Positions 47,593 through 55,898 of a stretch of DNA of 57,343 nt are shown one piece after another (position 1 is the first letter of the stretch; each line of letters starts with the position of its first letter). Made by a program: the position numbers and the translations under genes. Source of the stretch: a virus; IMG/VR virus record IMGVR_UViG_3300032291_002165, positions 1 through 57,343 of that record. One strand, written 5' to 3'. The notes beneath the pieces are model-generated. The model searched no databases, was not told the DNA's origin, and worked only from the letters and a program-made list of their open reading frames with translations.

Positions 47593-48205
47593 CTATAAAT
47601 CCTAAAACCAACCAACCTATTTTGAGGAAGTATCCGTCTAGGTTATTTGGATGTAGGAAGACACTATACCAGACTATACTTAACTATACTTTAAAGTTCT
47701 TAAGTTGAGACTATTCTTCTACTACGCGTAAGAGAAAAAAATCCGTACCTTCTAGAAATATAGTTGCTAATTAAGTAATACATGTATAGTTTTTTAGTTG
47801 CACTAACACCAAACAAAACTTTCCACTGCAATATTCCTGTTAGTAAGTGACCTTCCTGCAGAAAAAGATACTAACAGCTTTAACCCCTCCAAAACATCAT
47901 TTTCTTGTCAGTATCTTTTTGCAGGGAGGTCTAGAAGATTGAACTTTTTTGCAGGAAGATTGCCATAATCCCCATACTATAGCCGACCATTCAACTAACC
48001 ACAACCATACCGAAAACGGTACGGTTATGACATAAAGAGCAGGTTAATCCACAGGGTTATCCACAGGATGTTTATAACTTTTAGATAACTTTTAGATAGG
48101 TATGAAAGTTATTCGGAAGTTCATAAGTTGTTGAAAAGTAAACAAAACCGCTATTTTTTGGAATATGCCAAAAAAGTTATTCCAATGTTGGATAGGGCCC
48201 TAAGC
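47593..48205. other. Second non-coding control region with DnaA box
   Basis: No supported gene. It contains an AT-rich tract with ACTATACTTAACTATACTTTAAAG and similar repeats (about 47665-47700), a TACCG/CGGTA hairpin near 48008, a perfect DnaA box TTATCCACA at 48057-48065 next to an ATAACTTTTAG direct repeat, and four AAGTTATT 15-mers at 47640, 48106, 48125 and 48174. A large inverted repeat with promoter-spacer elements is listed separately. Confidence 0.6.
47849..47931. repeat. Large imperfect inverted repeat carrying TGCAGGAAGGTC in both orientations
   Basis: The arms 47849-47876 (GACCTTCCTGCAG ...) and 47906-47931 (... TTGCAGGGAGGTC) are near reverse complements of about 26 bases around a 29-base centre; a 9-bp CTGTTAGTA/TACTAACAG pair adds to it. 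Both arms hold the spacer element of the early promoters. Confidence 0.6.
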
Positions 48206-48865
48206 TCAAACCGTCAGAATCATCTCTTTATGATGCTCAACCTTGCAAAGGGGGTGAACCCAGATAGAGAACCCAGCATTCACAGCGTTTGCACACCAAG
48301 AGTAGTCCTCACCCATATCTACACGGAAGTCCGTTGTCTCCAGAGATATATCACGGATTTTGAACCAAGGGCGCTTCATGTTCTCAAAGACCCCTTGACG
48401 CACAGCCAAGAAGCCAAAGGAGACTCCATCTACCTCAAAAGGTTCTGCTTCTAGGATGTAGTCCAAAGAGTTCAAACTGACAGGGTTTCCAGCATCATTT
48501 AGCTTCATAGCCCCAATTCGACCAGTTCTATCCACAGGCATCATTCCAGAGATGATGTCCTTGTCGGAGGATAGAAGCATTTCAAGAGCGTCCACTTTCC
48601 AACTAATATCGGAGTCAATCCAGATAATCCTGCTATAGGTGAACTTTCCTGCACCAAACTCAGTTGCTACCCAATCTGCCCCATAACTATCCGTTGCAGT
48701 GTTCTCACGAGCACTTGGCACAAAGGAGGAATACTGAGAGACAAAGTGGTAACTCAAACCCTTGGAATCTAACCATTTGGTTGTTTCAATCAAGGACTTC
48801 ACATAGTCAGCTTTTAGGGAGTGACCCGGCGTTGCAAATACAACATCGTAATGAGGAGCATTCAT
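48206..48865 (-). CDS. GT2-like glycosyltransferase
   Basis: 219 residues. GT-A type features: VVFATPGHSLKADYVKSLIE at the start, IIWIDSDISW as the DxD metal/sugar-nucleotide motif, ISGMMPVDRTG, VDGVSFGFLAVRQGVFENM, and acceptor-side GEDYSWCANAVNAGF and a His-rich end (CKVEHHKEM). It is a typical single-domain phage glycosyltransferase (family knowledge), which might modify phage DNA, virion proteins or host surface. It is alone, divergent from the plus-strand amidase gene. Confidence 0.8.
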   Translation of the reverse strand: MNAPHYDVVFATPGHSLKADYVKSLIETTKWLDSKGLSYHFVSQYSSFVPSARENTATDSYGADWVATEFGAGKFTYSRIIWIDSDISWKVDALEMLLSSDKDIISGMMPVDRTGRIGAMKLNDAGNPVSLNSLDYILEAEPFEVDGVSFGFLAVRQGVFENMKRPWFKIRDISLETTDFRVDMGEDYSWCANAVNAGFSIWVHPLCKVEHHKEMILTV

Positions 48866-48924
48866 AACCTCAGCCTACCTCAATGTTGTAAGGTGGCAGC
48901 ACATCCAACACGGAAGGAAATGAT

Positions 48925-49815
48925 ATGAAGGCTTGGAATCCAATGTCACTTATCAAGGCAGCAGAAATCGCTGGCGTTGACTTTGATGTCGATGACACAT
49001 GGCTAGATATCGCTCCCTATGGAGCAGGTTTCAATCCTGTCGGAGTTGTATGGCATCACACAGGATGCTCACCGTTTGCAAAGGGAGATATGCCCTCTCT
49101 TAGTTGGTGTCGTTTCCCCGGCGAATACGCAGGAGACGCAAGGGCTTGTCACATTGTTGTAGGCAGAAGTGGTCGTATGCAGATTATTGCTGGCAAGGGC
49201 GCATATCACGCTGGCGCTGGTGGACCGATGACTATTAATAAGACAGACATTCCAAAAGATGAAGGCAACCGTTATCTCATTGGAATTGAAATTGAAGCAT
49301 CTTCAAGCACAAAGATTAATGCTAAAACCAGAACAACTCCCAAGTGGGGTATGAATGAAGTTCAGTTTGACTCCGTTGCACGCTACTGCGCTGCACTATT
49401 TGATTTGCTTGATTGGCCTACTGAAGCAGCAATTCGTCATCAAGACTGGGCTCCAAGGCGTAAGACAGATGTAGGAATCAAACTCAACAACATTAGAACT
49501 TTTATTGACCTTTACCGCCAACCTCAAGAAGAGGTAGAGGTTCAAGTTGTAGAGAAGCCAAAGAAGCCAGTAGTCCGTCTTTTGCAGGTAAAACTTCGGT
49601 ATAAAAACCATGACATCAGAATCATGCAGGAAGCTCTTATTAAAGAGTTCCCTCACTCAACTATTATTGCTACTGGATTATTTAATACTAATACGCAGAA
49701 CACTTATAAGAAGTGGCAAGAGAAATGCGGCTTTGAGGGTGATGATGCAGATGGTATCCCCGGCAGAGACAGCCTCGGAAAGCTTGGCAAGAAATACGGC
49801 TTTACCGTTAAGTAA
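48925..49815 (+). CDS. N-acetylmuramoyl-L-alanine amidase (PGRP/Amidase_2) endolysin
   Basis: 296 residues, RBS GGAAGGAAATGAT. Amidase_2 fold motifs: VVWHHTGCS with the zinc His, ACHIVVGRSGRMQIIAGKGA, YLIGIEIEA, and AIRHQDWAPRRKTDVG with the second His and the catalytic Lys region. Residues of about 220-296 form a peptidoglycan-binding-type domain (YKNHDIRIMQEALIKEFPH, then FNTNTQNTYKKWQEKCG). It cleaves the amide between MurNAc and L-Ala of peptidoglycan. It opens the plus-strand right arm, well away from the lysis block at 24 kb. Signal peptide absent, so release would depend on a holin. Confidence 0.9.
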   Translation: MKAWNPMSLIKAAEIAGVDFDVDDTWLDIAPYGAGFNPVGVVWHHTGCSPFAKGDMPSLSWCRFPGEYAGDARACHIVVGRSGRMQIIAGKGAYHAGAGGPMTINKTDIPKDEGNRYLIGIEIEASSSTKINAKTRTTPKWGMNEVQFDSVARYCAALFDLLDWPTEAAIRHQDWAPRRKTDVGIKLNNIRTFIDLYRQPQEEVEVQVVEKPKKPVVRLLQVKLRYKNHDIRIMQEALIKEFPHSTIIATGLFNTNTQNTYKKWQEKCGFEGDDADGIPGRDSLGKLGKKYGFTVK

Positions 49816-49856
49816 CCCCTATAGCGTTTTGATTATCTAGGTGTTAGAGTTTTTCC

Positions 49857-50345
49857 ATGGCTGAAACGATTGAAGAACTCAAACAGAACATTGCTACAAA
49901 ACTTCTTATTGCAAGAGGGTTTGATCCTAAAGAAGATCCCATTGAATGGGATGCAACTAGGGAAGACTCTCAATACGCATTAGTTTATGATGATGTCAAT
50001 TTTGTAGTTAATCAATTACTTAACGAAGAAATTGATGATGAAGAGTTTGAACCTATTCTTGAAACTCCTCCATACCGTATAGGTAGTTATCGCAATCAAA
50101 CTGTAACTCGCTCTAACGCTACTTTCATTTTCATGGACGCAGGTGTTGGTAATCCAGCATATGTACGAGATGTAAGAGAGTGGCTTAAAGCAATTGATGA
50201 CGCAGGTATCCCTGACGATGCTGAAGTTGAAGGAACTCTTCATCTTGATTATGACTTAGAGCCGAACAACATAGAGCGGATTGAATGTGCAGAGTGTGGC
50301 ACGATGGACGTGTTGCTAACTGTGCATGAATGTAAAAGTGCTTAG
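49857..50345 (+). CDS. Unknown protein with zinc ribbon tail
   Basis: 162 residues: acidic helical N-terminus (ETIEELKQNIATKLLIARGF), NFVVNQLLNEEIDDEEFEPI, and an extended middle with ATFIFMDAGVGNPAYVRDVR. The end has ERIECAECGTMDVLLTVHEC, a CxxC ribbon. Forty bases after the amidase. No function assigned. Confidence 0.65.
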   Translation: MAETIEELKQNIATKLLIARGFDPKEDPIEWDATREDSQYALVYDDVNFVVNQLLNEEIDDEEFEPILETPPYRIGSYRNQTVTRSNATFIFMDAGVGNPAYVRDVREWLKAIDDAGIPDDAEVEGTLHLDYDLEPNNIERIECAECGTMDVLLTVHECKSA

Positions 50346-50709
50346 TCCACGATTTGCAAATTATTTATTAAGCAAGGCATATGAAAATGGAGACCGTTTC
50401 CATTTTTATCTTTCTGGTCCAATGACAGGTCTTCCTGATTACAATCGTCCTGCATTTGATGAAGCAGCAAAAGCATTACGCGAAGAAGGCTATGCAGTAT
50501 TTAGTCCTTCAGAAGTTGGACCCCGAGACCAAGTAATGGCTAGGTCTTGGTATATGAGAAAAGATATTCAAGCACTTTTACAATCTGATGCAGTTATGAT
50601 GCTTCCAAACTGGGAGCAATCAGAAGGTGCTAAATTAGAATTCGAAATTGCGAAGCAGTTAGAGCTTCCAATTAAGTTCATAACAATCAACCCTAAGGGA
50701 GAGGTTTAG
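50326..50709 (+). CDS. DUF4406 (nucleoside 2-deoxyribosyltransferase-like) protein
   Basis: 127 residues; an in-frame GTG at 50338 would shorten it. FYLSGPMTGLPDYNRPAFDE, AKALREEGYAVFSPSEVG, WYMRKDIQALLQSDAVMMLP and NWEQSEGAKLEFEIAKQLEL match DUF4406, related to nucleoside 2-deoxyribosyltransferases (family knowledge). Typical in phages; a role in nucleotide salvage or modified bases is possible. It overlaps the upstream gene by 20 bases. Confidence 0.8.
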   Translation: MNVKVLSPRFANYLLSKAYENGDRFHFYLSGPMTGLPDYNRPAFDEAAKALREEGYAVFSPSEVGPRDQVMARSWYMRKDIQALLQSDAVMMLPNWEQSEGAKLEFEIAKQLELPIKFITINPKGEV

Positions 50710-50717
50710 GTAGCAAC

Positions 50718-50960
50718 ATGGGAATGGGTGACGATACCGCAGTTAGGTGGAGCGATTATGAAAGTTTTCGTTCTCAAATAGAATACGACACCCGTCACAA
50801 AATTGCTGCTGGTCTTGAAAAGTTTATTGAAAATAGCAGGGTGAATGGTTTATCAAATCACTTTGTTTCTGGAATTGAACTTGCTAAGGGTTATGCACTA
50901 GGTTTGGTGGATGAACCCCCATCGACTAGTAAAGAATTGGACTATCCAACTCTTTTCTAG
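50718..50960 (+). CDS. Small unknown protein
   Basis: 80 residues: SDYESFRSQIEYDTRHKIAA, then GLEKFIENSRVNGLSNHFVS and GIELAKGYALGLVDEPPSTS. Helical, and eight bases after the DUF4406 gene, so co-translated. Function unknown. Confidence 0.65.
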   Translation: MGMGDDTAVRWSDYESFRSQIEYDTRHKIAAGLEKFIENSRVNGLSNHFVSGIELAKGYALGLVDEPPSTSKELDYPTLF

Positions 50961-51034
50961 AAAGTTACAGACCTCTCTAAGATAGTCTGTCTAGGGTTTA
51001 CAACTCACATCAATTACTACTGTTTGGAGCAGAC

Positions 51035-53080
51035 GTGGCTATTTCTTTCTCTTTTCGCATTTCAGAAGACTTTGTTTCTACTTATAAAGAGAAGAAAGCA
51101 CCGTTTGGCTACCGTGATGCAGCTGGAAACTCAGTTGGTGAAATCACTTTCCTTCGCACCTACTCTCGTCTAAAAGAAGACGGAACCAAGGAGACTTGGG
51201 TAGATGTTTGCGAGCGCGTCATCAATGGCATGTATTCATTGCAAAAGGATCACTGCAAGTCATCACGACTTCCTTGGAACGATGCAAAGGCGCAAGCATC
51301 AGCTAAAGAAGCATTTGACCGTCTCTTTGAATTGAAGTGGACACCACCAGGTCGTGGTCTTTGGGTTATGGGAACAAACATTGTTAATGAGCAGAAGAAC
51401 TCTGCTGCATTGCAAAACTGTGCATTTGTTTCAACACTTGAAATGACAAAGAACAATCCAGCTAAACCATTTGCTTTCTTGATGGAAGCATCAATGCTTG
51501 GCGTTGGTGTTGGTTTTGATGACAAGGGTGCAGATAAAGATTTTGAAATCTACACAACTACTCAAGAAGTATCTACATATGTAATTCCAGATACTCGTGA
51601 AGGTTGGCAAGAATCAACATGCGCTCTTATCAACTCATTTTTAAAGGCTGACCAAAAGACTATTGAATTTGATTACTCAGAGATTCGTCCATATGGAACT
51701 CCAATCAAAACATTTGGTGGAACAGCATCTGGTCCAGACCCACTTAAGAAACTTCACGAATCAATCCGTAAGCAGTTCACTGGTCGTGGTGGCGAAAAGC
51801 TAACCCGTCGTGACATTGCAGATATTGGAAACAAGATTGGCGTTTGCGTTGTATCAGGAAACGTTCGTCGTTCTGCAGAACTTCTTATCGGTCGCATTGA
51901 TGATGAAGATTTCTTAAACCTAAAGAACGCAGATGTATTTCCAGAGCGCAACTCATACGATGCAGATTCTCAAGGTTGGGCATGGATGTCTAACAACTCT
52001 GTTGAAGTAGAAGTTGGAACTGACTTCTCTCCAATCATTGATGGCATTGTTCGCAACGGTGAACCCGGCGTTATCTGGATGGATACTTCACGCAAGTATG
52101 GTCGTTTAGCTGACCCAGCAAATAACAAAGACCATCGCATCATGGGTTACAACCCTTGCGCTGAACAATCACTTGAGTCATATGAAATGTGCACACTCGT
52201 TGAGACTTATCTCAATCGTCACGAATCATTAGAGGATTACAAGCGCACACTTAAGTTTGCATATTTATATGCCAAAACAGTAACTCTTCTCCCAACACAC
52301 TGGGAAGAAACCAACGCGATCATGCAGCGTAACCGTCGCATCGGCACGTCGATGTCTGGTGTTGCTAATTTCGCTGACCGCGTTGGCTTACCAATCCTAC
52401 GCGATTGGATGGACGATGGTTATACAACTATCAAGCGTTATGACGTTACATACTCAGAGTGGCTTGGTGTTCGTGAGTCAATCAAGATGACAACCGTTAA
52501 GCCATCAGGCACAGTCTCAATCTTGGCTGGAGAGTCTCCAGGAGTTCACTGGACTCCAGGTGGAAAGTATTTCCTTCGCGCTATTCGCTTTGGTAACTCT
52601 GACCCAATGCTTCCTCTGTTCAAGATGGCTAACTATCGAATTGAACCAGCATCAGAATCACCTGATACAACTTCAGTTGTTTTCTTCCCAATCAAGTCAG
52701 ATGCAGAGCGTGCAGAGAAAGATGCAACTATCTTTGAAAAGATGTCTCTTGCTGCAATGGCTCAGCGTTATTGGTCAGATAACTCTGTTTCAGTAACTAT
52801 CTCCTTTGACCCAGAGAAGGAAGCAGAGCATGTTGGAACAGTCCTTCACATGTATGACGGTCAGTTGAAGACTGTCTCATTCCTTCCTTCAGGAAACTTC
52901 ACATACCCTCAGATGCCTTACACGCAAATGACAGAGGAAGAATATAATGAAGAAGGAACTATGAAGCTCTTCCCAATTGATTTCTCTGGGGTGTACGCTG
53001 GTCTCGCATCAGAGGCAATAGGAGAGGCTTATTGCACAACTGACGCTTGCGAAATCAAAATGATTAAGGAGAATCAATGA
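51035..53080 (+). CDS. nrdJ: Adenosylcobalamin-dependent (class II) ribonucleotide reductase
   Basis: 681 residues from GTG (TTTGGAGCAGACGTG). Motifs: NPCAEQSLESYEMCTLVE with the active-site Cys-Glu-Cys set, TTVKPSGTVSILAGESPGVH, VSGNVRRSAELLIG, and a C-terminal redox pair CTTDACEIK. No separate radical-generating subunit is adjacent, as expected for class II. Reduces ribonucleoside triphosphates to dNTPs for phage replication, with adenosylcobalamin making the thiyl radical. The best-recognised gene of this arm, between DUF4406 and the CHAP endolysin. No riboswitch is visible upstream; a 6-bp ACAGAC/GTCTGT inverted repeat lies at 50967-50990. Confidence 0.95.
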   Translation: MAISFSFRISEDFVSTYKEKKAPFGYRDAAGNSVGEITFLRTYSRLKEDGTKETWVDVCERVINGMYSLQKDHCKSSRLPWNDAKAQASAKEAFDRLFELKWTPPGRGLWVMGTNIVNEQKNSAALQNCAFVSTLEMTKNNPAKPFAFLMEASMLGVGVGFDDKGADKDFEIYTTTQEVSTYVIPDTREGWQESTCALINSFLKADQKTIEFDYSEIRPYGTPIKTFGGTASGPDPLKKLHESIRKQFTGRGGEKLTRRDIADIGNKIGVCVVSGNVRRSAELLIGRIDDEDFLNLKNADVFPERNSYDADSQGWAWMSNNSVEVEVGTDFSPIIDGIVRNGEPGVIWMDTSRKYGRLADPANNKDHRIMGYNPCAEQSLESYEMCTLVETYLNRHESLEDYKRTLKFAYLYAKTVTLLPTHWEETNAIMQRNRRIGTSMSGVANFADRVGLPILRDWMDDGYTTIKRYDVTYSEWLGVRESIKMTTVKPSGTVSILAGESPGVHWTPGGKYFLRAIRFGNSDPMLPLFKMANYRIEPASESPDTTSVVFFPIKSDAERAEKDATIFEKMSLAAMAQRYWSDNSVSVTISFDPEKEAEHVGTVLHMYDGQLKTVSFLPSGNFTYPQMPYTQMTEEEYNEEGTMKLFPIDFSGVYAGLASEAIGEAYCTTDACEIKMIKENQ

Positions 53081-53229
53081 TTTTAGAGACAGGCGACATC
53101 ATCGCTATGATTATTGCTTTAAGCGGTTCTTTGTTCATGCTCACCGTGTTCTTCCGCCAGAACTACCTCTTGCGTAGGGAAAATCTTTATCTGAAAGCAG
53201 CGCTTACGGAGAAAGAACTATTCCACTAA
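53077..53229 (+). CDS. 50-residue membrane protein
   Basis: ATG overlaps the stop of nrdJ (AATGA). MILETGDIIAMIIALSGSLF, then MLTVFFRQNYLLRRENLY: one transmembrane helix and a charged tail. Coupled to nrdJ; function unknown. Confidence 0.7.
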   Translation: MILETGDIIAMIIALSGSLFMLTVFFRQNYLLRRENLYLKAALTEKELFH

Positions 53230-53290
53230 ATCGAATACACTAACCCCGATCCGACGGGATTGATGTTCATATTCGAATAGAGGTATAACT

Positions 53291-54109
53291 GTGCCTGAAG
53301 CTAAAGGTACGGCAGCTCGTATTATCGAAGTTGCCAAAGCAGAAGTCGGTACGATTGAAGGACCGAAAGATAACGAGACAAAGTATGGCAAGTGGACAGG
53401 TGCAAACTTTCTTCCATGGTGTCAATCATTTGTTTCTTGGTGTGCATTCACATCAGGACTAGACCCAAAGAAGTATCCAAAATCTGCAGCAACTGTTGCA
53501 GCGTCCGACTGGTTTAAGAAGAATGACCGTTGGGCAGATGCTCGCAATGATGACCCATCTGCTGGAGACTTGATTTATTTTGATTTCCCAGATGATGGTG
53601 TCAATCGTATTTCTCACGTTGGTCTTTGTATTAAGAACAACGGAAACGGAACCATTCAAGTTATTGAAGGCAACACTTCAGGAACTGCAAAGGGAGACCA
53701 ACGCAATGGCGGAATGTGCGTAGAGAAGACTCGCGCATATGTCAAGGACAACAAGCTAAAGCTTCTAAACGCTGTAGTTGGTTGGGGTCGTCCAGTTTAT
53801 GTTGGCGAAGAAAACCTTCCATTACTGTCAAAGGTTGGCTCATCTGATGCACCCGCTGCAAAAGCTCCAGCACCTAAGAAGGTAGCAACAACACCAACTG
53901 CTGCTCCAGCTTTCACACCATTGAAAAAGGGCTCAAAGGGGTCTAACGTTAAGAAAGTACAGACTGCTCTTAAACTAAAAGCAGACGGTATTTTTGGAGA
54001 CGGAACTCTAAAAGCTGTTATAGCGTTTCAAAAAGCAAATAAGCTTGATGAAACAAATGGTGTAGTCGGTCCAAAGACTTGGGCTGCTATCGGGAAAGAA
54101 GTAAAGTAA
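53291..54109 (+). CDS. CHAP endolysin with peptidoglycan-binding domain
   Basis: 272 residues from GTG 53291. CHAP motifs: LPWCQSFVSWC (catalytic Cys), NRISHVGLCI (catalytic His), IQVIEGNTSG (acid/amide). A Pro/Ala linker (about 195-220) leads to a C-terminal peptidoglycan_binding_1 domain (LKKGSKGSNVKKVQTALKLK, GDGTLKAVIAFQKANKL). Cysteine/histidine-dependent amidase or endopeptidase on peptidoglycan. The third cell-wall hydrolase in the window. Confidence 0.9.
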   Translation: MPEAKGTAARIIEVAKAEVGTIEGPKDNETKYGKWTGANFLPWCQSFVSWCAFTSGLDPKKYPKSAATVAASDWFKKNDRWADARNDDPSAGDLIYFDFPDDGVNRISHVGLCIKNNGNGTIQVIEGNTSGTAKGDQRNGGMCVEKTRAYVKDNKLKLLNAVVGWGRPVYVGEENLPLLSKVGSSDAPAAKAPAPKKVATTPTAAPAFTPLKKGSKGSNVKKVQTALKLKADGIFGDGTLKAVIAFQKANKLDETNGVVGPKTWAAIGKEVK

Positions 54110-54276
54110 TGATGGAAGTATTTATCATCGTAGGAGTTATGGCTATTGCTATCGCTCTATTTGCTTTTAATGAAGACCTCGTGTCTAAAGGTTTTAAGTG
54201 GAAAGCTAAAGATGGAGACAAAGACGGGATTGTCCAAGAAGGAACCCGTTGGGAACGTAAGACTAAAAAGAAGTAA
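54109..54276 (+). CDS. 55-residue membrane protein
   Basis: Starts on the CHAP stop codon (TAATG). MMEVFIIVGVMAIAIALFAF is one transmembrane helix, then a basic/acidic tail (KGFKWKAKDGDKDGIV). Directly after an endolysin gene, it could be a holin or spanin-like helper, but no further evidence. Confidence 0.65.
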   Translation: MMEVFIIVGVMAIAIALFAFNEDLVSKGFKWKAKDGDKDGIVQEGTRWERKTKKK

Positions 54277-54293
54277 CTAGGATAGGAACTGAC

Positions 54294-54800
54294 ATGAGAT
54301 TCAAAGACTTTGATACGACAGATGCAGTCGTTCGCATGTCTGACGGTCTTGTGTCAGTTTCTACTACTGCATATACCGACACCTTTGCTGTGCAGGAACT
54401 AAAGAATAGAAATAGAAACTACCTTTCTAGATGGGAAACTAGAGATAACTCTTCCAGTCCAGAAAGCAAAATCTTTAGTGTTTACTACAAAGACAAGCTT
54501 GTAGGTCAAATTGTTCTTTACGAGTTCAGTGGAGAAGAATCTAAAAAGTGCAATGCAAGTTATTGGGTGGATGAGTTCTGCTCTAACCGTGGCATCACAA
54601 CTACTGCACTAAAGCTTGTAATCTCTCATGCTTTTACTGTTCTTGATGTAGATGTAATAGAAGCAGCAATTCAAATGGAAAACTTAGCAAGTGTTCGTGT
54701 TGCAGAGAAGCTTGGTTTTATTAGAACCAACTCCGTTAAAAGGTATATGGTTATGGCCCAAGCTGATGTTGACCATGACTTGTATGTTCTCAATAGGTAA
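54294..54800 (+). CDS. GNAT acetyltransferase
   Basis: 168 residues. KIFSVYYKDKLVGQIVLYEF, ASYWVDEFCSNRGITTTALK, and MENLASVRVAEKLGFIRT are RimJ/RimL-type GNAT segments, with the acetyl-CoA loop in a shortened form (SNRGITT). Possible protein N-terminal or aminoglycoside-type acetyl transfer; substrate unknown. Seventeen bases after the previous gene. Confidence 0.8.
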   Translation: MRFKDFDTTDAVVRMSDGLVSVSTTAYTDTFAVQELKNRNRNYLSRWETRDNSSSPESKIFSVYYKDKLVGQIVLYEFSGEESKKCNASYWVDEFCSNRGITTTALKLVISHAFTVLDVDVIEAAIQMENLASVRVAEKLGFIRTNSVKRYMVMAQADVDHDLYVLNR

Positions 54801-54802
54801 TT

Positions 54803-54976
54803 ATGGCTACCTACGAATACAAGTGCCCTTCAGAGCATTTATACACAGAAGTTCGTGCAATGAGCGAAGAACAAAAAATAACTGAGTGTCCGACATGCGG
54901 AGAGCCACTTTCACGGATTTATTCGACCGCTGCGGCTATATTTAAGGGCAGGGGCTTCTACTCAACTGGTGGGTAG
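54803..54976 (+). CDS. FmdB-like zinc ribbon protein
   Basis: 57 residues: MATYEYKCPSEHLYTEVRAM then ECPTCGEPLSRIYSTAAAIF. The Y.Y.C..H ... CP.CG layout matches FmdB-type small zinc ribbons (family knowledge). Role in phages unknown, perhaps transcriptional. Two bases after the GNAT stop. Confidence 0.75.
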   Translation: MATYEYKCPSEHLYTEVRAMSEEQKITECPTCGEPLSRIYSTAAAIFKGRGFYSTGG

Positions 54977-54990
54977 ACGGAGAGGGAATA

Positions 54991-55218
54991 GTGACGACTG
55001 AGATTTATTACATGCTTTGCTTTGATACCAAAACTAAGAAATGGTATGCAGCAGACAACATGCTTGGAGTTTTGCTAAAAAGTCAAGGACCTGTTCTTGA
55101 AGGTGAAGGAAGCGAAGGAAAGTTTCGTCCTATTGCTGAAGGGTTAGAGGCTGACCTTGACTATGACAACATAGAAAAACTTGGTCAGTTTATTAGAAGT
55201 AATAATGAAGAAAGCTAA
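54991..55218 (+). CDS. Small unknown protein
   Basis: 75 residues from GTG 54991 (GGAGAGGGAATA upstream). MTTEIYYMLCFDTKTKKWYA, LGVLLKSQGPVLEGEG and a helical end. Overlaps the next gene by 14 bases. Function unknown. Confidence 0.65.
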   Translation: MTTEIYYMLCFDTKTKKWYAADNMLGVLLKSQGPVLEGEGSEGKFRPIAEGLEADLDYDNIEKLGQFIRSNNEES

Positions 55219-55351
55219 GATTCCTTCTGCAGTATTAACAACCGTTGAAATGCCAGAGTGGAAGCATAAGATTCTTAAAGTAGTTGCTGCCCTACTCTTT
55301 ATAAAAAAGGCGAACTATGTTATGGTCATCTCAGAGATAGACACACTATGA
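55205..55351 (+). CDS. 48-residue basic protein
   Basis: MKKAKIPSAVLTTVEMPEWK, then ILKVVAALLFIKKANYVMVI: basic N-terminus and hydrophobic middle. Overlaps both neighbours. Function unknown. Confidence 0.6.
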   Translation: MKKAKIPSAVLTTVEMPEWKHKILKVVAALLFIKKANYVMVISEIDTL

Positions 55352-55728
55352 ACCGACCAGATTGGGACGACTATTACCTCAACATTGCTAGAGCGGTCTC
55401 CCTCAGAGGAGATTGCATTAGGCGTCAACACGGTGCTGTTATCGTCAAGAACCACAAAATCGTTTCGACTGGTTATAACGGAACTCCCTCAGGTGATGAA
55501 CGTTCTTGTGGAACAACAGGAGAATGTCCGAGAAACTTGGATCCGAGTTCAGTCCACGGGCAAGGTGATTACGACTTATGTTGGGCGACGCACGCAGAAG
55601 CAAACGCGCTTCTCCGTTGCTCGTGGGAAGAGATGGTCGGGTCAACTATCTACATTACAGGAGCGCCCTGCGCTGGTTGCTCAAAGTTAATTAACTCTGC
55701 TGGTATTTCCCGAATAGTGAATTTGTAA
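55348..55728 (+). CDS. dCMP deaminase
   Basis: 126 residues. ATHAEANALLRC (zinc His and catalytic Glu) and TGAPCAGCSKLINSAGI (PCxxC zinc ligands) define the deaminase, with IRRQHGAVIVKNHKIVSTGY and NGTPSGDERSC typical of the dCMP group. Converts dCMP to dUMP for thymidylate synthesis, complementing the reductase. Its stop abuts the tRNA-Gln gene. Confidence 0.9.
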   Translation: MNRPDWDDYYLNIARAVSLRGDCIRRQHGAVIVKNHKIVSTGYNGTPSGDERSCGTTGECPRNLDPSSVHGQGDYDLCWATHAEANALLRCSWEEMVGSTIYITGAPCAGCSKLINSAGISRIVNL

Positions 55729-55800
55729 ACCCAGTTCGTCTAATTGGCAAGACAGCGCACTCTGGATGCGCCAATTGTGGTTCGAGTCCATGACTGGGTG
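55729..55800 (+). tRNA. tRNA-Gln (CUG)
   Basis: Acceptor arms ACCCAGT and ACTGGGT, anticodon stem GCGCA/TGCGC with loop CTCTGGA giving CUG, T-loop TTCGAGTCC. CCA is not encoded. It starts one base after the dCMP deaminase stop. Confidence 0.9.
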
Positions 55801-55824
55801 CGATAAAGTTTTAAGACAATATTT

Positions 55825-55898
55825 GCGGATGTTGCATAATGGTAGTGCCTCAGCCTTCCAAGCTGATTGTGCGGGTTCGATTCCCGTCATCCGCTCCA
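55825..55898 (+). tRNA. tRNA-Gly (UCC)
   Basis: Acceptor GCGGATG with CATCCGC, anticodon stem TCAGC/GCTGA with loop CTTCCAA giving UCC (reads GGA), T-loop GGTTCGATTCC, and CCA encoded at 55896-55898. Confidence 0.9.

Noticed and set aside
50941-51034. Cobalamin riboswitch upstream of nrdJ
   Set aside because: The leader is too short and lacks the B12-box and conserved stems; only a 6-bp inverted repeat is seen.
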